This document shows positions 55,345 through 64,000 of a stretch of 64,000 nucleotides of DNA, one piece after another. The notes under the pieces are model-generated. The model searched no databases. It was not told where the DNA came from and saw nothing but the letters and a program-made list of their open reading frames with translations. The stretch is from Alkaliphilus peptidifermentans DSM 18978 (GTDB lineage Bacteria > Bacillota > Clostridia > Peptostreptococcales > Natronincolaceae): assembly GCF_900101495.1 (NCBI RefSeq), contig NZ_FMUS01000020.1, forward strand, positions 1 to 64,000, given 5' to 3'. The position numbers and the translations under genes are program-made. Position 1 is the stretch's first letter. Each line of letters opens with the position of its first letter.

Positions 55345-58300
55345 ATGGAGAAGTATCAAGCATTATCAAATTTGCCAGTGGCCAGCCGTGAAAACAATAT
55401 AGCAGATCATTGGGATCAGAATCAAATTCTTGATAAAAGCATTGAAAATCGTAAAGGACAAAAATCCTTTGTTTTTTATGAAGGGCCGCCAACCGCCAAT
55501 GGTAGACCTGGAATACATCATGTAATCTCAAGAACTCTTAAGGATTCTGTTTGTAGATATAAATCTATGACAGGCCATCAGGTGAAGCGAAAGGCTGGTT
55601 GGGACACCCATGGACTTCCAGTAGAAATAGAAGTTGAAAAGCAGTTAAAGCTTTCAAGTAAACAGGAAATAGAAAATTACGGATTAGATAAATTCAATGA
55701 AAAATGTAGAGAATCTGTATTTACCTACGAAAAGCTTTGGAGAGATATGACAAGGAGAATGGGATATTCTATAGATTTAGATAATCCCTATATTACTCTA
55801 GATAATGATTATATTGAGTCGGTTTGGTGGATTTTAGACAAATTTTTTAAGGAAGACTATATCTATGAAGGGCATAAAATTTTACCATATTGCCCAAGAT
55901 GTGGTACTGGATTGGCATCCCATGAAGTATCACAAGGCTATAAAGAAATTAAATCTAATACTGTAATTGCTCCCTTTAAGCTAAAGGATAAGGATGAATA
56001 TTTTCTAGTATGGACTACAACACCATGGACACTTGCATCTAACGTAGCACTTGCAGTACATCCAGATGAAAACTACTTGAGAGTACAGCATCAGGACAAA
56101 ATTTACTATGTAGTAGATAAGCTTGTTAATAAAGTAATAGGAGAAGACTATGAGGTGTTAAGTCAAATAAAGGGACGTGAACTGGAATATGTTGAATATC
56201 AACAGCTTATGCCTTTTGTGAAACCCGACAAGAAAGCCTTCTTTGTAACTATAGCAGATTTCGTTACCACAGATGATGGTACTGGAATAGTTCATATGGC
56301 CCCTGCCTTTGGTGAAGACGATTATCAGGTGGGAAGAAGATATGATTTACCAGTATTACAGCCAGTGGATGAAAGTGGAAAGTATACAGATACACCTTGG
56401 GCAGGTCGCTTTGTAATGGATTGTGATGTAGATATTATAAAGTGGCTTCACGCAGAAAACAAACTATTTAAGAAAGAAAAAATGGATCATAATTATCCCC
56501 ACTGTTGGAGATGCTCAACTCCTTTATTATACTATGGAAAGCCAAGCTGGTATATTGAGGTTACTAAAATGAAGGAGAAGCTAATTGCTAACAATAAAGC
56601 TGTTTCATGGTATCCTGATTATGTTGGAGAAAAACGATTTGGTAATTGGTTAGAAAACTTAAATGATTGGGCTTTATCACGAAATCGCTACTGGGGTACA
56701 CCACTTAATATCTGGAGATGTGAATGTGGCCATACTACATCTATCGGTTCAAGAAAAGAACTAATAGAGAAAGCTGTAGAATCTATTGATGATAGTATAG
56801 AGCTACACCGCCCATATGTAGATGATATTCACCTACATTGTGAAAAATGTGAAGGTCAAATGACCAGAGTATCTGAAGTAATTGATTGCTGGTTCGATAG
56901 TGGAGCTATGCCATTTGCACAGCATCATTATCCATTTGAAAATGCAGAGAATTTTGATGAGCTATTCCCAGCCGACTATATTTGTGAGGGGATAGATCAA
57001 ACCCGTGGCTGGTTCTATTCATTGTTGGCTATTTCTACCTTTGTAAAGGGTGTGGCTCCCTATAAAAATGTTTTAGTAAATGACCTAATCCTTGATAAAG
57101 AAGGTAGAAAAATGTCTAAATCAAAGGGAAATACTGTTGATCCCTTTAATCTATTTGATGAGTATGGAGCCGACGTCCTAAGATGGTATCTATTATATGT
57201 TTCTCCAGCTTGGACACCTACAAAGTTTGATATTGATGGCCTTAAAGAAATTCAAAGCAAATTTTTCTCCACAATTCAAAATGTATATACCTTCTTCACC
57301 CTGTATGCCAATACAGATAATATTAATGCAACTGATTTCTTTGTAGAATATAACAAACGTCCTGAGCTAGATAGATGGATCTTATCAAAATTCAATAGCC
57401 TTGTAGGTGCTGTAACAGAAGATATGAAGGTATATGACTTGACAAAAGCAGTGCGTAAGATACAGGAATTTGTAAATGAAGATCTATCAAACTGGTACAT
57501 TAGAAGAGCAAGAAGACGCTTCTGGGCTACAGAGCTTACAGATGATAAAAAAGCAGTATATAACACAACATATGAAATTTTGACAGGTGTTGCTAAGCTG
57601 GTGGCTCCATTTGCACCATTTCTTTCAGATGAAATGTATCAAAAATTAACAAATGAAGTTTCTGTACATCTTGCAGATTATCCAGAAATTAATAAAGAAT
57701 TAATAGATAAAAATGTTGAAGAAAGAATGGACTTAGTAAGAAGTCTAGTGGGGCTGGGAAGAGCAGCAAGAGCACAGGCTAAAATAAAGGTGCGACAGCC
57801 TCTACAAAAAATCCTTGTTGACGGTAAATATTCTGGTTTAATATCTGATTTAGTTCCACTAATTGAAGAAGAGCTAAATGTAAAGGAAGTTATATTCGAA
57901 AATGAATTAAAGAATTATATGGACTTTAACCTTAAGCCAAATTTCAGAACAGCAGGTGCAATACTAGGATCAAAAATCAAATTGCTTGGTAAAGTCCTGG
58001 GACAATTGGATGCAGCAACTACTGCTGAAAAACTGGAGTCAGGAGAAAGTATATTTGTTGACCTAGAGGGTGAAAAGGTTGAGCTGGTAAAGGATTATAT
58101 TCAAATAGCAATAGCTGCTAAGGAAGGCTTTACAGTTGAAACTGAGAATAATCTTTTTGTGATCCTTGATACCTCCTTAACTCAAGAGCTTATTGATGAA
58201 GGCTTTGCAAGAGAGTTTATTTCAAAGGTTCAACAGCTTAGAAAAAATAGTAATTTTGAAGTTACAGACAATATAAAGGTTTACTTTGATGGAGATGAAG

Positions 58301-58443
58301 AGATTACCAATGCAGTAGAGGCCCATAAGGAATACATTAAAATTGAAACATTAGCAGTGTCCATTGATAAGGTAGTAGATGATAGTCTTGAAAAACAAAA
58401 CCTAAATGATCATGATACTGGAATTAAGGTAGAAAGAGTATAA
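55345..58443 (+). CDS. ileS: Isoleucyl-tRNA synthetase, long (type 2) form
   Basis: 1032 residues from the ATG at 55345 (AGAGAGG 9 bases upstream; the ATG at 55336 is too close). The HIGH-type motif is in GPPTANGRPGIHHVISR, and KMSKS is in GRKMSKSKGNTVDP. The editing domain lies at about residues 200-400. Its N-terminus and length look more like the IleS2/eukaryotic-like group than the 920-residue Bacillus enzyme; that group is often less sensitive to mupirocin, which is an inference. Attaches isoleucine to tRNA. Controlled by the T-box. Confidence 0.94.
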   Translation: MEKYQALSNLPVASRENNIADHWDQNQILDKSIENRKGQKSFVFYEGPPTANGRPGIHHVISRTLKDSVCRYKSMTGHQVKRKAGWDTHGLPVEIEVEKQLKLSSKQEIENYGLDKFNEKCRESVFTYEKLWRDMTRRMGYSIDLDNPYITLDNDYIESVWWILDKFFKEDYIYEGHKILPYCPRCGTGLASHEVSQGYKEIKSNTVIAPFKLKDKDEYFLVWTTTPWTLASNVALAVHPDENYLRVQHQDKIYYVVDKLVNKVIGEDYEVLSQIKGRELEYVEYQQLMPFVKPDKKAFFVTIADFVTTDDGTGIVHMAPAFGEDDYQVGRRYDLPVLQPVDESGKYTDTPWAGRFVMDCDVDIIKWLHAENKLFKKEKMDHNYPHCWRCSTPLLYYGKPSWYIEVTKMKEKLIANNKAVSWYPDYVGEKRFGNWLENLNDWALSRNRYWGTPLNIWRCECGHTTSIGSRKELIEKAVESIDDSIELHRPYVDDIHLHCEKCEGQMTRVSEVIDCWFDSGAMPFAQHHYPFENAENFDELFPADYICEGIDQTRGWFYSLLAISTFVKGVAPYKNVLVNDLILDKEGRKMSKSKGNTVDPFNLFDEYGADVLRWYLLYVSPAWTPTKFDIDGLKEIQSKFFSTIQNVYTFFTLYANTDNINATDFFVEYNKRPELDRWILSKFNSLVGAVTEDMKVYDLTKAVRKIQEFVNEDLSNWYIRRARRRFWATELTDDKKAVYNTTYEILTGVAKLVAPFAPFLSDEMYQKLTNEVSVHLADYPEINKELIDKNVEERMDLVRSLVGLGRAARAQAKIKVRQPLQKILVDGKYSGLISDLVPLIEEELNVKEVIFENELKNYMDFNLKPNFRTAGAILGSKIKLLGKVLGQLDAATTAEKLESGESIFVDLEGEKVELVKDYIQIAIAAKEGFTVETENNLFVILDTSLTQELIDEGFAREFISKVQQLRKNSNFEVTDNIKVYFDGDEEITNAVEAHKEYIKIETLAVSIDKVVDDSLEKQNLNDHDTGIKVERV

Positions 58444-58448
58444 CAACT

Positions 58449-58646
58449 AAGGCACCCATTTGGGTGCCTTTCAGGTTGTAGACAAAGTCATCAAAATGCA
58501 GACTGATCAAAAAGCCTCAGATTCGAGGCGCAAAAAAACCTAGCGACTGCAGCGTATACGTAATACGTAAGGGTGCTGGGTTTTAGAAGCAACGAAGAAG
58601 ATGGGGGTTTTTCATCAGTCTGGAAGGCACCCATTTGGGTGCCTTT
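58449..58646 (-). mobile_element. Terminator-targeting 150-bp repeat, copy 3 (inverted)
   Basis: Element 58472-58623 in reverse orientation to copies 1 and 2. It is flanked by a perfect 23-bp direct duplication (58449-58471 and 58624-58646) whose stem is AAGGCACCC/GGGTGCCTT. The right copy alone continues into T5, so it remains a complete terminator for ileS. Same internal blocks as copy 1, including the CTGCAGCGTATACG core. Confidence 0.87.
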
Positions 58647-58648
58647 TT
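58624..58648 (+). terminator. Restored ileS terminator to the right of repeat copy 3
   Basis: AAGGCACCC (58624-58632) with GGGTGCCTT (58636-58644), loop ATT, followed by a T run. The left duplicate (58449-58471) lies 6 bases after the ileS stop and has only three T. Confidence 0.85.
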
Positions 58649-58741
58649 AGGTTTAAAAACCAAAAATAGGTGATTTTATTATATGTCCAATATATGGTAT
58701 ATTAATATATGATAGTAGTCTATGAAAGTGGTGAGACATGC

Positions 58742-59599
58742 TTGCATATTTTAAAAAACAGGTTTTTTCACGTGTTTCTAATTGTAATAATATCTTTTTC
58801 TATATTTAACAATAAATTACAGGATAATCAGATGAATTTAACAATAGAAGGAAAAATACATAATTTATATTATAACTCCAAGAATATATACTTTAGTTTC
58901 AATAACCTTAGTTACAGTATTATTCCAGAAGAAGTCAATAAGTTTATTGATGTAGCTATAGGTGATATTATTCCAAATGGTAGTGATGAGATTCTTGTGC
59001 TTATTGGAGATGAGGGAGGAAATTTTGCAAATGAGTTGATAATATATGATGTGCAGGTTGATTCAGGTAAGCTTGAAATTAATGAGGTTTATCGAAATAA
59101 CCTAAGTGTTATAAAACCTTGGAAAATTGAAATCTGTAATTTAGATAATGATGGAGAAATGGAAATCTTTATGGCAGTTAATAAAGGAACCTACTATTAC
59201 CATGACATTGGTAACAGACCCTTCTTCTTTAATTTTAGAAATAATGGTCTTGTAAAGAAATGGACTGGTTCCAGGGTTCGGGCACCCTTTACAGATGTAT
59301 ATTTTACAGATTTCAATGGAAATGGCAGTGATGAGTTTATTGTAATAGAAAAGGCGGAAAATGGTGGAGCTATGGTTGCTGTATATTATTGGTTTGGTTT
59401 TGGGTTTATTTTACAAGCAGAAAGTCAAATATATGATAATATAACCTCTATATCATCTGTTAAGTTAGATAATGAAAATCTACTTGAGATAACTATTAAG
59501 GAACATCATAGAGTAAGAAGGGTTTTATTAGAGCCATCAACAGTTGAAACTGATAATGGAATATATTTTTTAAAGGAAAGGGGACATTTAGATGTTTAA
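58742..59599 (+). CDS. Exported beta-propeller-like (FG-GAP) protein
   Basis: 285 residues from a TTG at 58742 (ribosome-like GTGGTGAG at 58729-58736); an ATG at 58709 adds 11 residues without a site. The N-terminus has one hydrophobic span, probably a signal anchor. The rest shows repeats with calcium-like loops (EICNLDNDGEMEIF, YFTDFNGNGSDEFIVI, GDIIPNGSDEILVL), the FG-GAP/integrin-like pattern. The gene overlaps the DUF3160 lipoprotein gene by 8 bases, so the two are coupled and probably work together outside the cell. Role unknown. Confidence 0.65.
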   Translation: MHILKNRFFHVFLIVIISFSIFNNKLQDNQMNLTIEGKIHNLYYNSKNIYFSFNNLSYSIIPEEVNKFIDVAIGDIIPNGSDEILVLIGDEGGNFANELIIYDVQVDSGKLEINEVYRNNLSVIKPWKIEICNLDNDGEMEIFMAVNKGTYYYHDIGNRPFFFNFRNNGLVKKWTGSRVRAPFTDVYFTDFNGNGSDEFIVIEKAENGGAMVAVYYWFGFGFILQAESQIYDNITSISSVKLDNENLLEITIKEHHRVRRVLLEPSTVETDNGIYFLKERGHLDV

Positions 59600-61838
59600 A
59601 AGAAGTCTGATGGTTTTTTTATGTTTTATGCTATTGTTAACTGGCTGCCACAATAATAATGTTCTAAAGGACCAAAATGATAATGATAGTCAGGAATTAC
59701 CTACATATGATAAACTAAATTTAGTTTGGAAGGATCAATTGGATTTTTCCAATGAAATAGTAGAATATGAGGTATCTAGCTACACACCAAAGGTACCGGA
59801 CTATAGAGTTGCGGAAAATCTCAGTAATATAAAAAACCTTGATCGATTTAATGGATTTTCAAATGAACAGATTGGTAAATTGGTGAATAATGGCTTTGTG
59901 GTTCTTGATCCAAACCCAGAAAGAGCATATTTATATATGAAGATGTATGATATATATGAAAATAATGAATATAAACAAATCCCCAGTTTTATTACTGTTG
60001 ATGTTGCCCTGCACATGTACCATAAATTTTTTGGTCAAACCCTTAAGGGGATTGAAGAAGAAAAACTATTTGAAGCACTACAGCAATTGACAGAAAATAT
60101 GCTGAATAAAACTCAAATATTATATTTAGATGAGGGGAATATGTCCATAAAAGAAGAATTGGAAAGTATACTGGTATATTTCTCAGTTGCTAACAAATTA
60201 ATAAATGATACATATGGTGATATTCCCAGTGAGTTAGCAGAAATTGCACTAAAAGAGATAGAGAATATTGATAAGGCTGAGGGCTATGTTAAATCATCTC
60301 TTTTTGGATTTGATATAAACTATGAACAGTTTATCGTAAGGGGCCATTACGCAGGCAATGAAACATTGGAAAAATACTTTAAAACCATGATGTGGTATGG
60401 ATTAATTGGTTATCCCTTTGAAGATGAAATAGGTAATCCAGATTTTGAATCCATTACAAAGGCTTTAATGACAACTTATATTGCATTTCTTGAGATTGAA
60501 GAAAATGATGATATAAGTCTTTGGGACAAAATCTATTCGCCAACGAATTTCTTCGTGGGCCAATCTGATGATATAACAATTTTCGATTTAAAGGGGGTCA
60601 TAATAGAGGTATATGGTGAAAAGGTTCAATTAAAGGATTTTAAAGATGAATCTTATCATGAAAAACTAATTAAAGAAATTGATGAGTTACCGCAACCTGG
60701 GATTCAAAATAAATTAATTACTGGTGCAGTGGATACACCAACTGGAAAGCAATTTAGATTTATGGGACAACGCTACACCCTTGATGCTAATATAATGCAG
60801 GAGCTGATGTTTCCAATTATTAGGCCTGTTCCAACTGGATTAGATGTAGCTGGTGCCTTCGGCAATGAAAGAGCAGAAGGCCTTGCTAAGGAAGGGTATC
60901 TCCATGAGTTGCAATCAGCTAAATATGAAGAGGAACTTCAAAAGATGAAGAACAAGGTTCAAGCCCTTAGTCTTTCAGACTGGCAGTATAACTTATATAA
61001 TGGCTGGTTATGGGTATTAAAGAAGGTATGGTCACCAGAAATGCAACCGGTGGGATTGCCATTTTTCATGAAAAATCAAGCATGGCAGGACAAAAATCTA
61101 CAAACTGGCTTGGGAAGTTATGCTGAAATAAAGCATGATACAATACTTTATGCTAAACAGCCGGTGGCTGAAATGGGAGGTGGAGAAGAGCTTCAAGAGC
61201 ACTATCCAAATTATGTAGAACCAGCTGTAGAAGTATATAATAGGCTATTATGGTTAGTACAATTTTCCCGGATTAATTTGGAGAAAAGAGAGCTATTAAC
61301 GGAGAGAGGCGAAATTGCCCTTAAAGAGTTGGAAGACTTATACTTATTACTCAGAGACTGCTCAATAAAACAGCTTGAGAATATACCAATAACAGAGGAA
61401 GAAAATAATGCACTTAAATACATCGGAGGTCGTATGGAACGAATTGACAATACTCTTTCTCCTGAATATGATAGGCCAGTTTCTTCAGCTATAATTGCTG
61501 ATGTTGCTGGAATAGCTGACTTCGGGTTGTTTTTAGAAATTGCAACTGGCTTGCCAAATGAAATATATGTAGCAGTTTATGATGAAGAGAGAGTTTATCT
61601 AGCAAGGGGAGTAGTATATAGCTACTATGAATTTTTAAATGATAAGCCATTAACCGATCAGCAATGGCATGAGATGCTTGGAGTTGAAAAAATTGAAGAG
61701 TACGAATGGCATTATCAACGTATAAATCCAGAAATGCTATTAAAAAATTCCCCACCTCAACCGGACTGGGTTAAAAGCTTTAAATCAACAGGAGCTAATA
61801 GAGTAGAAATATCAGATATTGAATATAATTTAGAATAA
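59592..61838 (+). CDS. DUF3160 lipoprotein
   Basis: 748 residues. A lipoprotein signal ends LLLTGCHN, with the mature Cys near residue 18. The rest matches the DUF3160 family: QIPSFITVDVALHMYHKFFG, FRFMGQRYTLDANIMQELMF, the SYAEIKHDTILYAKQPVAEM segment and VADVAGIADFGLFLEIATG. Members are surface lipoproteins of unknown function. GGGGACATTT overlaps the start region. Coupled to the preceding propeller-like gene. Ends with no strong terminator; a convergent nitroreductase gene follows. Confidence 0.82.
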   Translation: MFKRSLMVFLCFMLLLTGCHNNNVLKDQNDNDSQELPTYDKLNLVWKDQLDFSNEIVEYEVSSYTPKVPDYRVAENLSNIKNLDRFNGFSNEQIGKLVNNGFVVLDPNPERAYLYMKMYDIYENNEYKQIPSFITVDVALHMYHKFFGQTLKGIEEEKLFEALQQLTENMLNKTQILYLDEGNMSIKEELESILVYFSVANKLINDTYGDIPSELAEIALKEIENIDKAEGYVKSSLFGFDINYEQFIVRGHYAGNETLEKYFKTMMWYGLIGYPFEDEIGNPDFESITKALMTTYIAFLEIEENDDISLWDKIYSPTNFFVGQSDDITIFDLKGVIIEVYGEKVQLKDFKDESYHEKLIKEIDELPQPGIQNKLITGAVDTPTGKQFRFMGQRYTLDANIMQELMFPIIRPVPTGLDVAGAFGNERAEGLAKEGYLHELQSAKYEEELQKMKNKVQALSLSDWQYNLYNGWLWVLKKVWSPEMQPVGLPFFMKNQAWQDKNLQTGLGSYAEIKHDTILYAKQPVAEMGGGEELQEHYPNYVEPAVEVYNRLLWLVQFSRINLEKRELLTERGEIALKELEDLYLLLRDCSIKQLENIPITEEENNALKYIGGRMERIDNTLSPEYDRPVSSAIIADVAGIADFGLFLEIATGLPNEIYVAVYDEERVYLARGVVYSYYEFLNDKPLTDQQWHEMLGVEKIEEYEWHYQRINPEMLLKNSPPQPDWVKSFKSTGANRVEISDIEYNLE

Positions 61839-61885
61839 AATATATTGATCAGTTTTGAGGGGAGGATATTAATTCGCTCCCCTTC

Positions 61886-62623
61886 TTATTTCATTATAAA
61901 GCCTTGTTTAGCTAGGAATTCCTTCATATGAGGGCGAAGCTCGCCTTCCATTTTTGATGCCATTTGCTGAGACCAACCCTCTTTTCTTTTTCCCTTTGTT
62001 CTTCTATAATAATATTCACTAACACTTTTATCATAATCTTGTATTTTGCTTATTTCACCTTCATTTGAGTACTTATCAATCTTATAGATTACATCAATAG
62101 GTAATCGAGGTCTAATCTCTGGGTGTTGATCTGGATAGCCTATACACATTCCCAGTACAGGGTAAGCATTTGAGGGTATCTCCAATAGCTTTACAATCTT
62201 TTCTGGATTATTTCTTATGCCACCAATAAATACACCTGCAAGTCCCATAGATTCAGCAGCAATTAATGCATTTTGTGCTGCCAGGGATGCATCAATTGTG
62301 GCAATTATAAAGGTTTCAGTATATCCCTTTTTCATCGCTGTACTATTCTGTTGGCATGCTAAATCGATATGATTAAGGTCAGCACAGAAAACAAAAAATA
62401 ATGGAGCTTCTTCAACATATTTTTGATCACCACATAAATGAGCTATTTCTTTTCTAGCTATAGGATTATCAATTTGTATTATAGTATAGGCCTGCATAAA
62501 GCTAGAGGTTGATGCAGATTGGGCAGCTTCTACAATTTCCTTTATTAAATCTTTCTCTATAGGTTTTTTTTGAAATCGTCGAATGGATTTATGGGATTTT
62601 AATAAGGATAATATATCATTCAT
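61886..62623 (-). CDS. NADPH-dependent nitroreductase/flavin reductase (NfsA-like)
   Basis: 245 residues. It starts with LLKSHKSIRRFQKKPIEKD, the FMN-binding start of the NfsA/FRP type, followed by AAQSASTSSFMQAYTIIQI, a central AAQNALIAAESMGLAGVFIG and VLGMCIGYPDQHPEIRPRLP, with a basic C-terminus (YYYRRTKGKRKEGWSQ). It binds FMN and reduces nitro compounds, quinones or flavins. TTAGGAGTGAG precedes the ATG on the minus strand. Stands alone. Confidence 0.9.
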   Translation of the reverse strand: MNDILSLLKSHKSIRRFQKKPIEKDLIKEIVEAAQSASTSSFMQAYTIIQIDNPIARKEIAHLCGDQKYVEEAPLFFVFCADLNHIDLACQQNSTAMKKGYTETFIIATIDASLAAQNALIAAESMGLAGVFIGGIRNNPEKIVKLLEIPSNAYPVLGMCIGYPDQHPEIRPRLPIDVIYKIDKYSNEGEISKIQDYDKSVSEYYYRRTKGKRKEGWSQQMASKMEGELRPHMKEFLAKQGFIMK

Positions 62624-62784
62624 ACTAACTCACTCCTAAAAAATTACTACACAAAATAAATAGTACCCTAAAAAAGCCTCTTTAATCCTTTGTTTTTAGG
62701 GTATCTGTATTTTAACAGTATAGAAGTGTTAATGACATAATAAAATTGTATTGGCAGTATAATTTATCGGAGAGGAGTTTTTAT

Positions 62785-63114
62785 ATGAGCCAACTTACTA
62801 GTAAAAAATGTATTCCCTGTAGTCTGGGTACACCACCCTTAGGAAAAGAAAAAATTAATGAGTATTTTAAGGAATTGAAGGATGGTTGGGATATAACAGA
62901 CAATCATCATTTGGAAAGAACCTTTAAATTTAAAAATTTTGAAGATGCATTAAAATTTACAAATGCTGTTGGAGAGCTAGCAGAAATAGAGGGTCATCAC
63001 CCTGATATTTATCTTTCTTGGGGAATTGTTAAAATCATTATGTTTACTCATAAAATTAATGGATTAAGTGAAGCAGATTTTGTCTTTGCAGCTAAAATAG
63101 ATGAATTGAATTAA
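62785..63114 (+). CDS. Pterin-4a-carbinolamine dehydratase
   Basis: 109 residues from the ATG at 62785 (GGAGAGGAG at 62769-62777); an upstream ATG at 62746 lacks a site. The active-site pattern is AEIEGHHPDIYLSWGIVKI, with two His residues, and LERTFKFKNFEDALKFTNAV precedes it. It dehydrates 4a-hydroxytetrahydropterin; in bacteria lacking phenylalanine hydroxylase its role may be in molybdopterin or pterin repair. A shared terminator (63113-63145) follows. Confidence 0.9.
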   Translation: MSQLTSKKCIPCSLGTPPLGKEKINEYFKELKDGWDITDNHHLERTFKFKNFEDALKFTNAVGELAEIEGHHPDIYLSWGIVKIIMFTHKINGLSEADFVFAAKIDELN

Positions 63115-63145
63115 AAAGCATGACCTTAATTGGTCATGCTTTTTT
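63113..63145. terminator. Bidirectional terminator between convergent genes
   Basis: A 13-bp stem (63113-63125 with 63132-63144) with A5 and T-run flanks, so it can serve both the dehydratase and the convergent MFS gene. The MFS stop codon lies in the loop. Confidence 0.88.
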
Positions 63146-64000
63146 CATTTAGATATTCTTTTGTATTAGCATCTTTAGGACTTTTTATTTGAAGTATACA
63201 AATAAATGCTATGGCAAAGGATGCAGAACCAGTGAAAAACATCACTTTATATCCCAGCAGATCTACGAAAAACCCTATAATCAATGGACCAACAATAGCA
63301 GCTAAGGATGAAAAGAAGTAGTATAAGCCTGTGTAGGTTCCAATTTTGTCATCAGTGGTACTTTCTATTACCATAGGATAAGAGTTTATATTAATGGAAG
63401 CCCAGCAAAAACCGCCAATGGCAAAAAGAACCATCATAAGTATATGATAAGGTAAGGTCATAAAAGTTGTTGTTACCCGCACTAATCCTAATAGGCCAAA
63501 TACTACAGTTAATCCTGTAATGCCGATAAGTATTGTTTTGCGTTTTCCTATTTTTGTAGCAACTAAACCGCTTGGAATAGCAAAAACAAGGAAAGCTCCA
63601 GCAAAGGTACTTAAGATAATTGAACCCATTTGTTCACCAATGGATAAAAAGTGAACACTATAATTGCTGAAGGTGGCTTCAATACCTTGATAACCTACAA
63701 ACCAGAAAAATATGGCCATCAAAATATATAAAGTAGTTTTATCATCATTAAAAAATATATCTTTTAATGATCCTACAATACTAACCTTTTCTTCTTCTGC
63801 AGGTACTCCTATATCTGGCTCTTTAATAAAAATATAGAGGATGATTAATGCTAAAATCATAAGAATTGAAGTGCCCCAAAAAGGAGAACTTGGATTCCAG
63901 CTATAAAGTAGTGCTCCAACAGATAATACCAAAACAGATGCCAGGCCCCCCATAAAGTTAATAATACCATTTGCTTTACTTCTTAATGGTGCAGGTGTAA
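63126..64000 (-). CDS. MFS transporter, partial (N-terminus cut by window edge)
   Basis: The minus-strand frame runs off the end at 64000; the ATG at 63953 is internal, because the upstream frame continues TPAPLRSKANGIINF before it. At least 290 residues with seven or more spans (GLASVLVLSVGALLYSW, ILALIILYIFI, LAIFFWFVGYQGIEATFSNYS, and the RGxxxGxK-like GLVATKIGKRKTIL loop). It resembles MFS sugar or SLC45-like transporters by the PLRSKANGIINFMGG start. Substrate unknown. Confidence 0.85.
   Translation of the reverse strand, partial: TPAPLRSKANGIINFMGGLASVLVLSVGALLYSWNPSSPFWGTSILMILALIILYIFIKEPDIGVPAEEEKVSIVGSLKDIFFNDDKTTLYILMAIFFWFVGYQGIEATFSNYSVHFLSIGEQMGSIILSTFAGAFLVFAIPSGLVATKIGKRKTILIGITGLTVVFGLLGLVRVTTTFMTLPYHILMMVLFAIGGFCWASININSYPMVIESTTDDKIGTYTGLYYFFSSLAAIVGPLIIGFFVDLLGYKVMFFTGSASFAIAFICILQIKSPKDANTKEYLNEKSMTN

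Overview
The window looks like the chromosome of a low-GC, anaerobic, Gram-positive Clostridia-type bacterium, perhaps close to Alkaliphilus; that genus is an inference from style and gene content, not a database match. Pointers are AT-rich DNA, AGGAGG-type ribosome sites, two T-box leaders, a cyclic-di-GMP-I riboswitch, a LiaFSR-type system, a flavodiiron protein and a ferredoxin-dependent aldehyde oxidoreductase relative.

Layout. (1) 1-1847: a small membrane protein and a glyoxalase-fold ring-cleaving dioxygenase. (2) 1848-17681: an island with a siphophage-like tail module (tube, two assembly chaperones joined by a predicted -1 frameshift, short tape measure, Dit, Tal-like protein, adhesin proteins, a GH18-type tail protein), a BhlA/UviB-type holin and two sigma-like regulators. 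I see no capsid, portal, terminase, integrase, replication or dedicated endolysin gene, so it resembles an F-type phage-tail-like particle (tailocin or monocin style) or a remnant. A 43-bp near-identical direct repeat containing a terminator hairpin flanks it. (3) 18.0-20.3 kb: polar amino acid ABC importer. (4) 20.5-25.1 kb: an ATP-grasp/M20-like fusion, an AIM24-family protein, a thiamine-binding-type protein, a radical SAM protein and a YdbC/PC4-like protein. (5) 25.3-31.8 kb: a peptide/nickel-type ABC importer translationally linked to an aldehyde:ferredoxin oxidoreductase-family protein. (6) 32.2-43.6 kb: a T-box-controlled branched-chain amino acid operon (short ilvN, ilvC, leuA, cimA, leuC, leuD, leuB, ilvD, ilvB), a complete route to Val and Leu except for transaminase, plus the citramalate route to Ile. 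(7) 43.7-54.9 kb: GAF/PAS-GGDEF-HD-GYP protein, LiaRSF on the minus strand, flavodiiron protein, dicarboxylate/glutamate symporter, Asp/Glu racemase, and a chemoreceptor behind a c-di-GMP riboswitch. (8) 55.0-64.0 kb: Ile T-box plus ileS, a two-gene exported-protein locus (beta-propeller-like protein, DUF3160 lipoprotein), a nitroreductase, pterin carbinolamine dehydratase and a truncated MFS transporter.

The most unusual pattern is a roughly 150-bp structured repeat present three times (17382-17531, 31820-31970, 58472-58623 inverted). Each copy sits inside a rho-independent terminator and is flanked by a 19-26 bp direct duplication of that terminator hairpin. Paired positions within the repeat change together between copies. 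It looks like a non-autonomous mobile element that targets terminators and restores them. No transposase for it is seen here.
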